From positions 1 to 9,733 of the forward strand of contig JACCUC010000270.1 in the NCBI GenBank assembly GCA_013812065.1: a DNA stretch of 9,733 nucleotides, written 5' to 3'. Positions 1-6,743 of the stretch are shown one piece after another (position 1 is the first letter of the stretch; each line of letters opens with the position of its first letter). A program made the translations under genes and the position numbers. The DNA comes from Thermoleophilaceae bacterium (lineage in GTDB: Bacteria > Actinomycetota > Thermoleophilia > Solirubrobacterales > Thermoleophilaceae). Below the pieces are notes generated by a model. It searched no databases. It was given only the letters and a program-made list of their open reading frames with translations, and had not been told where the DNA came from.

Positions 1-1
1 C

Positions 2-1060
2 CCCTCGGCGGCGCAGCTCGCCGCCGCGCGCGACGCGATATCCGAGGCCGCAGCGGTGCTCGTCTCCGACTACGGGCGCGGGGTCGCCGCGGTCCCGGAG
101 CTGCGAGAAGCGGTCGCTCGGGTGCTCGTGCCCGTCCCGGTGGTCTGGGACCCACACCCGAGGGGGCCGGAGCCGGTGGCGGGATCGCTGCTCGTGACCC
201 CCAACGCGAACGAGGCAGTCGCACTCGCCGGGTCTCGGAGCGAGCACGGCTCAGACGTCGCCCGGTACGCCGCCGAGCTCGCTCGCCGCTGGCGCGCCGC
301 CTACGTGTGCGTGACGCGCGGTGGCGAGGGAGCGCTGCTGGCCGGGGCCGAGGGGCCGCCACTCGTCGTACCCGCCCCGGCGACCGCCGCCGGCGGCGAC
401 CCGTGCGGAGCAGGGGACCGCTTCGCCTCGCGCGCGGCGATGGTGCTCGCCGGCGGAGAGCTGCCGTCCACAGCGGTGGCACGCGCGGTCGCAGCAGCCT
501 CCGAGTTCGTGGCGGCGGGTGGTGCGGGGACCGCGTTCGGGGGGAGCTCGGGTTCGCCCGCGCGGGCCGGCGCCGGGTCGCACGGCCAGGTCGTCGGCGA
601 AGGTGCGGCGCTCGCCCTGGCCGATCGCGTGCGCGCCCGCGGCGGCACCGTGGTCGCCACCGGCGGCTGCTTCGACCTCCTCCACGCCGGCCACGTGAGC
701 GTCCTGCGCGCCGCTCGCGCGCTCGGTGACTGCCTGATCGTGCTGCTCAACTCCGACGCGTCGATGCGCCGGCTCAAGGGCGCCGACCGCCCGCTCGTCG
801 AGCAGGCCGACCGCGTCGCCGTGCTGGCCGCGCTCGACCCGGTCGACGCCGTCGTGGTCTTCGACGAGGACACCCCGGCGGCAGCTCTCGAGCGCCTGCG
901 CCCCGACGTCTTCGCCAAGGGGGGCGACTACGCCGGTCGAGAGCTGCCCGAGACAGCGGTGCTCGAGCGCTACGGAGGGCACGCGATCGTCCTGCCCTAC
1001 GTCGCCGGGCGGTCCACCACCCGACTGATCGAGGAGGCGACGCTACGTGGCGCAAGCTGA
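2..1060 (+). CDS. hldE: Bifunctional heptose-phosphate kinase / heptose-1-phosphate nucleotidyltransferase (HldE/RfaE-like), 5' end missing
   Basis: The frame is open from base 2, so the gene begins outside the window; 352 residues are visible, against roughly 470 for full-length HldE. The first part is the C-terminal two-thirds of a PfkB/ribokinase-fold sugar kinase. It has the VLVSDYGRGV strand, the VTPNANE motif, and the DPCGAGD anion-hole motif (bases 398-418) whose last Asp is the expected catalytic base. After a short Ala/Gly linker comes a cytidylyltransferase-fold domain with GGCFDLLHAGH, whose HxGH histidines are at 683 and 692, then LLNSD and the terminal GRSTT signature typical of RfaE2. 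In known families these two domains phosphorylate D-glycero-D-manno-heptose-7-phosphate and then activate the heptose-1-phosphate with a nucleotide (ADP in HldE). The stop overlaps the next gene's GTG start by 14 bases. Domain identity is clear; the exact sugar and nucleotide are inferred. Confidence 0.9.
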   Translation, partial: PSAAQLAAARDAISEAAAVLVSDYGRGVAAVPELREAVARVLVPVPVVWDPHPRGPEPVAGSLLVTPNANEAVALAGSRSEHGSDVARYAAELARRWRAAYVCVTRGGEGALLAGAEGPPLVVPAPATAAGGDPCGAGDRFASRAAMVLAGGELPSTAVARAVAAASEFVAAGGAGTAFGGSSGSPARAGAGSHGQVVGEGAALALADRVRARGGTVVATGGCFDLLHAGHVSVLRAARALGDCLIVLLNSDASMRRLKGADRPLVEQADRVAVLAALDPVDAVVVFDEDTPAAALERLRPDVFAKGGDYAGRELPETAVLERYGGHAIVLPYVAGRSTTRLIEEATLRGAS

Positions 1061-1742
1061 GCTGGGGACCGTCGTCGTGACCGGAGGCGCATCCGGGCTC
1101 GGCGCGGCGATCGCCCGGGTCGTCGCCGCGGAGGGCGGGACGCCGGTGGTGCTCGACCGCCACGAGTCCTCCGCCGGCGTCGAGCACGAGCAGGTCGACC
1201 TCGCCGACGGGCGCGCCGCCGAGGCCGCGGTCGAGCGCGCGGCCGAGCGCCACGGGGGCCTCGATGCGGTGGTCACCGCCGCGGCCATGGACGAGCCCGC
1301 CCCGTTCGACCGCATCGCGGCCGAGCGTTGGGAGCGGATCGTGCTCGTCAACCTGGTCGGCACCGCGGCCGTCGTTCGCGCCGCCCTGCCTCACCTGGAG
1401 CGCTCGCGGGGGAAGGTGGTGACCGTCGGCTCGACGCTCGGGCTGAGCGCGGTGAGCGACGCGACCGCCTACTGCGCGAGCAAGTTCGGCGTCGTCGGCT
1501 TCACGCGGTCGCTGGCGGTCGAGACCGCCGGCCGGGTCGGCGTGACGCTGCTCATCCCCGGCGGGATGCAGACCGCCTTCTTCGACGGGCGCCCCGAGCA
1601 GTACCGCCCGCCCGCCGACGCCCAGCTCAACCGCCCGGAGGACGTCGCCCAGACCGTCGTGTTCGCGCTGCGCCAGCCGCCGGGATGCGAGCTGCGTGAG
1701 ATGGTGGTGTGCCCGTCGCGGGAGTCGTCCTGGCCGCCGTAG
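1047..1742 (+). CDS. Classical SDR family oxidoreductase in heptose cluster
   Basis: This 231-residue protein is a short-chain dehydrogenase/reductase with a Rossmann fold. The nucleotide-binding TGGASGLG lies at residues 12-19, and the acidic LDRH after strand 2 suggests NAD rather than NADP. The catalytic set is visible as Ser129, Tyr142 and Lys146 (YCASK), followed by the IPGGM loop after strand 6. The usual NAG motif after strand 4 is altered to TAAAMD, as seen in some divergent members. The length is normal for classical SDRs. The GTG start at 1047 lies inside the end of the HldE-like gene, and the protein reads from a few residues before the first strand, so the start is credible. Its 3' end overlaps the glycosyltransferase gene by 34 bases, which indicates co-translation. 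In this setting it may oxidise, reduce or epimerise the activated heptose or another nucleotide sugar. The substrate cannot be read from sequence. Confidence 0.88.
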   Translation: MAQAELGTVVVTGGASGLGAAIARVVAAEGGTPVVLDRHESSAGVEHEQVDLADGRAAEAAVERAAERHGGLDAVVTAAAMDEPAPFDRIAAERWERIVLVNLVGTAAVVRAALPHLERSRGKVVTVGSTLGLSAVSDATAYCASKFGVVGFTRSLAVETAGRVGVTLLIPGGMQTAFFDGRPEQYRPPADAQLNRPEDVAQTVVFALRQPPGCELREMVVCPSRESSWPP

Positions 1743-2725
1743 ACAGTCGCGCACAGAAGGGCTCCCGCCCGCGCCTGGTGGTCCTGCGGGCGCTCGGCCT
1801 CGGCGATCTCCTGACCGCCGTACCCGCGTTGCGCGCGCTGCGGGAGTTTTTCCCCGCTCACCGCCTGATCCTCGCCGCCCCACGCACGCTCGCCCCGCTC
1901 GCTCACCTGAGCGGAGCGGTCGACGAGGTGATCGACACCGGTCCGCTCGCGCCGCTTCCCGCGGCGCTCCACGGCGCCAACGTCGCGGTGAACCTCCACG
2001 GGCGCGGACCGCAGAGCCACGGCGTGCTGCTCGCCGCGCGTCCGCGGCGCCTGCTCGCCTTTGAGCATGTCGAGGTGGCGGAGAGTCGCGGCGGGCCGAC
2101 CTGGCGGGCGGGAGAGCACGAGGTCGCGCGCTGGTGCCGGCTGCTCGAGGAGTCGGGGATTGCCGCCGATCCGAGTCGGCTGGATCTTCCTCCCCCGGAG
2201 TCGGGCCCCTCCGCCCGGGGTGTCACGGTCGTCCATCCCGGCGCTGCGAGCGCGGCCCGGCGCTGGCCGCCCGAGCGCTTTGCCGCCGTCGCGCGCGCCG
2301 AGCGCGACGCCGACCGAGAGGTCGTCGTCACCGGCTCTGCCGGCGAGGTCGAGCTGGCGCACGCGGTGGCGCGCGATGCGGGACTCTCCTCCGATGCCGT
2401 CCTAGCGGGCCGCACCGATCTGATCGAGCTCGCGGCGGTGATCGCCGGCGCCGCCCGAGTGGTCTGCGGCGACACGGGTATGGCCCACCTGGCCACAGCG
2501 TTCGGGACGCCGTCGGTCGTGCTCTTCGGCCCGACCTCGCCGCACGATTGGGGTCCGCCGCCCGAGCGTCCGCGGCACCGGGCCCTGTGGACGGGCCGGG
2601 CCGGCGATCCGCACGCGGCCGAGGCCGATCCCGGGCTGCTCGAGATCGTCGTCGCCGACGTGCTCGAAGCGCTGCGCCATCTACACGGGCGCGGGGTTGC
2701 CGAGCGCCCCGCCCGCGCCGCCTAG
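1709..2725 (+). CDS. Glycosyltransferase family 9 (heptosyltransferase-like)
   Basis: This 338-residue protein has the two-domain layout of the ADP-heptose:LPS heptosyltransferase family (GT9, WaaC/WaaF-like). The N-terminal domain opens with RALGLGDLLTAVPALRALR (residues 27-45), the typical first strand-helix of the family. The C-terminal domain has VVHPGAASAARRWP (174-187) and the donor-binding GDTGMAHLATAFGTPSVVLFGPTSP (254-278). It is expected to act at the cytoplasmic face of the membrane and transfer a heptose, or a related sugar, from a nucleotide donor to a glycan acceptor. It overlaps the SDR gene by 34 bases and follows the HldE-like gene in one apparent operon, so the donor is probably the product of that pathway. 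About 20 residues precede the first strand. The next in-frame GTG is already inside it, so GTG 1709 is preferred. The acceptor is unknown, since classic LPS is not expected in actinobacteria. Confidence 0.9.
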   Translation: MPVAGVVLAAVDSRAQKGSRPRLVVLRALGLGDLLTAVPALRALREFFPAHRLILAAPRTLAPLAHLSGAVDEVIDTGPLAPLPAALHGANVAVNLHGRGPQSHGVLLAARPRRLLAFEHVEVAESRGGPTWRAGEHEVARWCRLLEESGIAADPSRLDLPPPESGPSARGVTVVHPGAASAARRWPPERFAAVARAERDADREVVVTGSAGEVELAHAVARDAGLSSDAVLAGRTDLIELAAVIAGAARVVCGDTGMAHLATAFGTPSVVLFGPTSPHDWGPPPERPRHRALWTGRAGDPHAAEADPGLLEIVVADVLEALRHLHGRGVAERPARAA

Positions 2726-2872
2726 CTCTTCGACAACGCCTTCTGGACCTCGCCCGGGGTTTTCGAACCGGTCCTGCGCCTCCGTTCGTCGTCTCTGCCG
2801 CTCGCCGGCACCCACCTCCACTCGGGGCAGACTGAGGCGTTTCGTGTCAACCGGCGTGGGTAGGCACGCTCG
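2726..2872. other. Intergenic spacer between glycosyltransferase and epimerase genes
   Basis: These 147 bases hold no plausible gene; open frames across it are extensions or shadows of the neighbours. A short hairpin-capable sequence (GGTT, TTCG, AACC) lies near 2758-2769 but has no following T run. A GGGTAGG stretch roughly a dozen bases upstream of the ATG at 2873 could be a weak ribosome binding site. The spacing is large compared with the overlapping genes before it, so a promoter for the epimerase gene probably lies here, but no convincing -35/-10 pair is visible. Confidence 0.5.
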
Positions 2873-3925
2873 ATGCGAGTCGTCGTCACCGGCGCCACCG
2901 GCAACGCGGGCACGAGCGTGCTCCGAGCACTCGGCGAGGCGCCCGAGGTCGAGTCGATTCTCGCCCTGGCGCGCCGGCGGCCCGAAGCCGATTTCGCGAA
3001 GACGACGTTCGCGTCCGCCGACGTGGCCGGCGACGACCTGGCTCCCCTCTTCCGGGGGGCTGACGCCGTCGTCCACCTGGCCTGGCTGATCCAGCCGTCG
3101 CGCGACCTGCGCATCACCCGCCGCGCCAACGTGGACGGGAGTCGCCGCGTCTTTCGGGCCGCCGGCGAGGCGGGGGTGCCGGCGCTCGTCTACGCCTCCT
3201 CGGTCGGCGCCTACTCGCCCGGGCCCAAGGACCGTCGCGTCGACGAGAGCTGGCCCACCGGCGGCATCGACTCGTCCTTCTACTCGCGCCAGAAGTCGGA
3301 GGTCGAGCGCCTGCTCGACAGCTTCGAGCAGGAGTTCCCCGGCACCCGCACCGTGCGCCTGCGCCCGGGCCTGATCTTCAAGGACGCGGCCGCGTCGGGA
3401 ATCAGGCGCCTCTTCGCGGGGCCACTCGTTCCCACCTCGCTCCTGCGCCCCTCCCTCATTCCCGTCGTCCCCGACACCGAGGGGCTGCGCTTTCAGGCCG
3501 TGCACTCCCTCGACGTCGCGACGGCGTACGCGCTCGCCGTCACGCGCGACGCGCACGGCGCCTTCAACGTCGCGGCGGAGCCGATCCTCGACCCGCCCGA
3601 GCTAGGCCGCCTCCTGACCGCGCGTCCGGTGCCGGTGCCCCCGGCAGCGCTGCGCGGAGCGGCGAACCTCTCCTGGAAGGCCGGCCTCCAACCCACGCCG
3701 CCCGGCTGGGTCGACATGGCGCTCGGGGTTCCGCTCATGGACACGAGCCGCGCTCGGCGCGAGCTCGGGTGGGAACCGCAGCGCACGGGCGGCGAGGCGC
3801 TGCTCGAGCTGATCGAGGGGATGCGCGCGTCCGACGGCGTCGAGACTCCACCCCTGTCCCCGCGCACCGGCGGCCCCCTCCGGATCCGCGAGTTTCTCAC
3901 CGGAATCGGGCGCAAGTCGCGCTGA
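2873..3925 (+). CDS. NAD-dependent epimerase/dehydratase family protein (extended SDR)
   Basis: This 350-residue protein belongs to the extended SDR (UDP-sugar epimerase-like) family. It starts straight into the Rossmann fold with VVVTGATGNAG, whose GxxGxxG glycines are residues 7, 10 and 13. It has VVHLAW after strand 4, a YASSVGAYS strand with Ser109/Ser110, and the catalytic YSRQK with Tyr137 and Lys141. RLRPGLIF and FQAVHSLDVATAYALAV are the familiar substrate-domain segments, and the conserved late motif DTSRARRELGWEPQ is present. These enzymes act in the cytoplasm on nucleotide sugars or, in some subgroups, on other carbonyl substrates. Proximity to the heptose genes suggests sugar metabolism, but the 147-base gap makes a shared operon less certain. 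The C-terminal 40 residues, rich in Pro, Gly and Arg, extend past the usual fold. Specific substrate unknown. Confidence 0.87.
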   Translation: MRVVVTGATGNAGTSVLRALGEAPEVESILALARRRPEADFAKTTFASADVAGDDLAPLFRGADAVVHLAWLIQPSRDLRITRRANVDGSRRVFRAAGEAGVPALVYASSVGAYSPGPKDRRVDESWPTGGIDSSFYSRQKSEVERLLDSFEQEFPGTRTVRLRPGLIFKDAAASGIRRLFAGPLVPTSLLRPSLIPVVPDTEGLRFQAVHSLDVATAYALAVTRDAHGAFNVAAEPILDPPELGRLLTARPVPVPPAALRGAANLSWKAGLQPTPPGWVDMALGVPLMDTSRARRELGWEPQRTGGEALLELIEGMRASDGVETPPLSPRTGGPLRIREFLTGIGRKSR

Positions 3926-3969
3926 GAAGGCTCCCGTGTCGCCGGAGGGCTGGCAGACGCTGCCGGACC

Positions 3970-4563
3970 GTGACTGACGTATCGATCGAAACCCCGCGCC
4001 TCCGCCTCCGACCGTGGCGCGCCGACGACCCCGACGACTTCGCGCGGATAACGGCCGGCACCGAGGTCATGCGCTTTATGCTCAGGGGGCCCCTCGACCG
4101 GGGCGAGGCGCAGGGCCGGATCGAGCGCTTCGAGCGTCAGCGCCGCGAGCGGGGACTCGGCCATTGGGCGGTCGAGTGCCGCAGGGACACGACGCTGCTC
4201 GGAGGCATCGGGCTCCAGCACCACGACGACTGGCCGGAGGATCCCGACAACGTAGAGGTCGGCTGGCTGCTCGACCGGCGGGCATCGGGCCGAGGGCTCG
4301 CCACCGAGGGAGCCATCGCCAGCCTCGGCTACGGTTTCGGGAGCCTCGGGCTCAAGCGCATCATCAGCATCGCGCACCCGGAGAATCTGGCCTCCCGGCG
4401 GGTGATGGAGAAGGCGGGACTGGTCCTTCAGGGGAGCCGGAGCTGGCGAGGGGGGCAAGGTCGTCTGGTACGCGGCGGAGAAGATCTCATGGCGGCGACC
4501 TCGCGGAAAGCGGCTGAGGCCCGACCCCGTTTCGCTTACGCTCCCTGGGGGAAGCCCGACTGA
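3970..4563 (+). CDS. GNAT family N-acetyltransferase (RimJ/RimL-like), probable 3' frameshift
   Basis: The 197-residue product begins TDVSIETPRLRLRPWRADD, the standard opening of RimJ/RimL-type acetyltransferases. That sets the start at GTG 3970 rather than at upstream in-frame codons. The acetyl-CoA-binding region is VEVGWLLDRRASGRGLATEGA (about residues 96-114), followed by the helix-strand HPENLASRRVMEKAGL (136-151), both typical. The family uses acetyl-CoA to modify an amino group on a protein N-terminus or small molecule in the cytoplasm. After residue 162 the frame gives a sequence unlike the family. If one G is removed from the six-G run at 4450-4455, it reads WRGGKVVWYAAE, a typical last strand of the fold, and would end at TGA 4583-4585. 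A single-base error or true frameshift is therefore likely. No clear Shine-Dalgarno sequence is visible. Substrate unknown. Confidence 0.85.
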   Translation: MTDVSIETPRLRLRPWRADDPDDFARITAGTEVMRFMLRGPLDRGEAQGRIERFERQRRERGLGHWAVECRRDTTLLGGIGLQHHDDWPEDPDNVEVGWLLDRRASGRGLATEGAIASLGYGFGSLGLKRIISIAHPENLASRRVMEKAGLVLQGSRSWRGGQGRLVRGGEDLMAATSRKAAEARPRFAYAPWGKPD

Positions 4564-4584
4564 CGATCCAACGCCGAACCGTTG

Positions 4585-4590
4585 AAAGGA
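4585..4590 (+). promoter_or_regulatory. Ribosome binding site of the small Cys-rich protein gene
   Basis: AAAGGA lies eight bases upstream of the ATG at 4599. It is a good Shine-Dalgarno match at normal spacing and supports translation of the 77-residue protein as a real gene. Confidence 0.65.
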
Positions 4591-4598
4591 ACCAGCCG

Positions 4599-4832
4599 AT
4601 GGCCCAGTGCGAGGTATGCGGGAACGACTACGACAAGGCGATCGAGGTCACGGCCGCCGGAGGGACCCACACCTTCGACTCGTTCGAATGCGCGATCCAC
4701 GCGCTCGCCCCGACCTGCGAGCACTGCGGAGTGCGGGTGATCGGCCACGGGGTCGAAGCCGACGGCAGGTTCTTCTGCTGTGCCCACTGCGCCGCGCGAG
4801 AGGGCTTCGAGGCGATCTCGGACCGGGGCTGA
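4599..4832 (+). CDS. Small Cys-rich zinc-binding protein (prokaryotic metallothionein-like)
   Basis: This 77-residue protein has paired metal ligands: Cys4 and Cys7 in CEVCGNDY, Cys31 with His34, Cys40 and Cys43 in CEHCG, and Cys60, Cys61 and Cys64 in CCAHC. This resembles the small actinobacterial proteins annotated as prokaryotic metallothionein or zinc-ribbon-like, which probably bind zinc in two clusters. It has no signal peptide or membrane segment, so it is cytoplasmic. A good ribosome binding site precedes it. Its TGA at 4830-4832 is followed, in the same frame and with no intervening stop, by the coding sequence of LigD. This gives either tight translational coupling or, if the TGA is read through or is an error, a zinc-domain-LigD fusion. 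The position suggests a role beside end-joining repair, perhaps as a metal donor or DNA-contacting zinc module. That role is inference. Confidence 0.85.
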   Translation: MAQCEVCGNDYDKAIEVTAAGGTHTFDSFECAIHALAPTCEHCGVRVIGHGVEADGRFFCCAHCAAREGFEAISDRG

Positions 4833-4835
4833 CGA

Positions 4836-6380
4836 CTGCTCGAGCGGGAGGGCCGTGACCGCCTCGGCGCCTACCGTGCCAAGCGCAACGCCGAGCGCAC
4901 TCCCGAGCCGGGACTGGACGAAGGCGATCCGGCCGACGGGCGAGCGAGCGAGCGCCTTCGATTCGTCGTCCAGGAGCACCACGCCCGCCGCCTGCACTGG
5001 GACTTCCGCCTCGAGCGCGCCGGGGTGCTCGTCTCCTGGGCCGTGCCGCGGGGCATTCCGCCCGACCCGAGCGAGAACCGCCTCGCCGTCCACACCGAGG
5101 ACCATCCGCTCGACTACATCGACTTCGCCGGCGAGATCCCGGCCGGCTCCTACGGTGCGGGCACGGTGACGATCTGGGACCAGGGGACCTACGAGTGCCA
5201 CAAGTTCCGCGACGACGAGGTGATGGTGACCCTCCACGGGCAGCGCCTGCAGGGGCGCTACGTCCTGTTCCAGACCCGCGGCGAGAACTGGATGATCCAC
5301 CGCATGGACCCGCCCCAGGACCCCGAGCACGAGCCGCTGCCGCGCGGCCTCGAGCCGATGCGGGCGCGCGTCGGCGAGCTGCTGCCCGAAAACGAGCGCT
5401 GGGCGTTCGAGATCAAGTGGGACGGCGTACGCGCGCTCCTGTACGCAAGCGGGGGTCGCATCGAGCTCACGGCCCGCAGCGGCAACGACATCACCGCGCG
5501 CTACCCCGAGCTGCGCGGGATCGGCGCGGCGCTCGGCGCTCGGGAGGCCGTGCTCGACGGCGAGGTCGTCGCGTTCGACGCTGACGGCCGGCCTGACTTC
5601 GGGCGCCTCCAGCGGCGCATGCACCTGGCCTCCGAGAGCGCCGTCCGCCGGCGGATGAACGACACCCCGGTGGCCTACATGGCCTTCGATCTCCTGCACC
5701 TCGACGGTCGCGCGACCCTCGACCTCGCTTACGCCGAGCGCCGCGAGCTGCTCGAGGCCCTCGAGCTCGAGGGCCCGAGCTGGCAGACGCCCGCCTACCA
5801 CGCAGGCGACGGGCAGGCCCTGCTCGAGGCGAGCCGTGCCCGGGGCCTCGAGGGCATCGTGGCCAAGCGGCTCGACGGCCGCTACGAGCCGGGCCGGCGC
5901 AGCGGCGCGTGGCTCAAGATCAAGAACGTCCGCCGCCAGGAGGTGGTCGTCGGCGGGTGGCTTCCCGGCCAGGGCGCACGACGCGGCCGTCTCGGCGCGC
6001 TGCTCGCCGGGGTCTACGAGCCGAACGAGCCCGGCGAGGAGGCGCGCCTGCGCTACGTCGGTCGCGTCGGCACCGGATTCGACGAGGGCGAGCTCACGCG
6101 ACTCGCCGAGCTGCTCGATCCACTCGCTCGCCCGGCGAGCCCGTTCGACACCGGCGCGCGACCCCCAAAAGAGGCGACCTATTGCGAGCCCGAGCTCGTA
6201 GCCGAGGTGGGGTTCACCGAGTGGACCCACACCGGCACGCTGCGCGCACCGCGCTACCTCGGCCTGCGCGACGACAAGGACCCGCGAGAGGTGACCCGCG
6301 AGCCCGTGGGGCCGGAGGCCGCGCCTGCGGGCGCCGCGGGCGTCGGCTCGACGGGTGGGGAGCACCCGCCGGCCGGGTAG
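4836..6380 (+). CDS. ligD: ATP-dependent DNA ligase LigD, 3'-phosphoesterase plus ligase domains
   Basis: The protein heals 3' ends and seals breaks in bacterial non-homologous end joining. From the first possible codon, CTG 4836, it has about 514 residues. The phosphoesterase domain contains QEHHARRLHWDFRLE with His48, Asp56 and Arg58, then EDHPLDY with His90 and Tyr94. These match the spacing of the catalytic residues described for Pseudomonas LigD (H42, D50, R52, H84, Y88). The adenylyltransferase domain has EIKWDGVR with nucleophile Lys194 (codon 5415-5417), then LDGEVVAFD and EGIVAKRLDGRY, with WLKIKN as motif V. An OB-fold domain and a Gly/Pro-rich tail follow. No polymerase domain is attached; it is encoded separately at 6740. 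The start is a problem: no in-frame ATG, GTG or TTG occurs between the preceding TGA (4830-4832) and GTG 5025, which lies after the catalytic His, Asp and Arg. CTG 4836 is therefore provisional. Confidence 0.88.
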   Translation: MLEREGRDRLGAYRAKRNAERTPEPGLDEGDPADGRASERLRFVVQEHHARRLHWDFRLERAGVLVSWAVPRGIPPDPSENRLAVHTEDHPLDYIDFAGEIPAGSYGAGTVTIWDQGTYECHKFRDDEVMVTLHGQRLQGRYVLFQTRGENWMIHRMDPPQDPEHEPLPRGLEPMRARVGELLPENERWAFEIKWDGVRALLYASGGRIELTARSGNDITARYPELRGIGAALGAREAVLDGEVVAFDADGRPDFGRLQRRMHLASESAVRRRMNDTPVAYMAFDLLHLDGRATLDLAYAERRELLEALELEGPSWQTPAYHAGDGQALLEASRARGLEGIVAKRLDGRYEPGRRSGAWLKIKNVRRQEVVVGGWLPGQGARRGRLGALLAGVYEPNEPGEEARLRYVGRVGTGFDEGELTRLAELLDPLARPASPFDTGARPPKEATYCEPELVAEVGFTEWTHTGTLRAPRYLGLRDDKDPREVTREPVGPEAAPAGAAGVGSTGGEHPPAG

Positions 6381-6383
6381 GAG
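6378..6383 (+). promoter_or_regulatory. Ribosome binding site of the Ku remnant overlapping the ligD stop
   Basis: TAGGAG combines the ligD stop codon with a Shine-Dalgarno core six bases before the ATG at 6390. It indicates coupled translation of the shortened Ku frame after LigD. Confidence 0.6.
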
Positions 6384-6389
6384 CCTTTC

Positions 6390-6743
6390 ATGCCCCGATC
6401 GATCTGGACCGGCGCCATCTCCTTTGGGTTAGTGACCGTGCCGATCCAGCTGGTCTCCGCGGTCCGGCGTCAGGACGTCCACTTCCACCAGCTCCACGCC
6501 GAGGACGGCGCGCGCATCCAGCACCGCCGCTTCTGCTCGGTCGAGGAGCGCGAGGTCCCGCGCGAGGAGGTCGTCAGCGCGGCCGAGCCCGAGCGCCCGC
6601 AGCCCGCGCCCGACCTGATGGCCGCCCTCGAGGCGAGACTGGCGGGGGGTCCCGGCGGCGGCGGCAAACACGGCCGAAGGTCAGACGACGGCGAAGGCGG
6701 CGGTCGCACCGCCGACGGCCGGTCCTCGCGCACCCGGGCGTGA
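6390..6743 (+). pseudogene. ku: Ku end-binding protein with the core deleted in frame (117 residues)
   Basis: The first 60 or so residues are an unmistakable bacterial Ku N-terminus: MPRSIWTGAISFGLVTVPIQ, then DVHFHQLHAEDGARI and EREVPREEVV. At about residues 59-66 the frame passes directly into PAPDLMAALEARL (73-84), which resembles the DLMAAL motif near the C-terminus of Ku, and ends in a Gly/Arg-rich tail. Bacterial Ku is usually about 270-320 residues, so some 170-200 residues are missing, including the beta-barrel ring that encircles DNA and the dimer interface. The gene keeps a good ribosome binding site, and its TGA overlaps the GTG of the polymerase gene (GTGA), so the cut is in frame. 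Without the core it should not bind DNA ends as normal Ku does. It could be an inactivated gene, a small protein with a residual partner-binding tail, or an assembly collapse. Confidence 0.8.

Noticed and set aside
774..1883. 369-residue open frame on the minus strand
   Set aside because: It is the antisense shadow of the HldE-like, SDR and glycosyltransferase genes, with Arg/Gly/Ala-rich composition and no domain.
2758..2769. GGTT-TTCG-AACC hairpin after the glycosyltransferase gene
   Set aside because: The stem is four base pairs with no T tract, too weak to call a terminator or regulatory RNA.
3769..3969. Upstream extension of the acetyltransferase frame
   Set aside because: It overlaps the end of the epimerase gene and is Arg-rich noise. 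The family's N-terminus starts at GTG 3970.
4536..6365. 609-residue open frame on the minus strand
   Set aside because: It runs antisense to ligD and the small zinc protein gene, whose motifs are unmistakable. Long antisense frames are common in very GC-rich DNA, and this one shows no recognisable domain.
5909..6739. N-terminal extension of the polymerase frame upstream of GTG 6740
   Set aside because: It overlaps ligD and the Ku remnant in another frame and encodes an Arg-rich shadow sequence. The conserved polymerase N-terminus begins just after GTG 6740.
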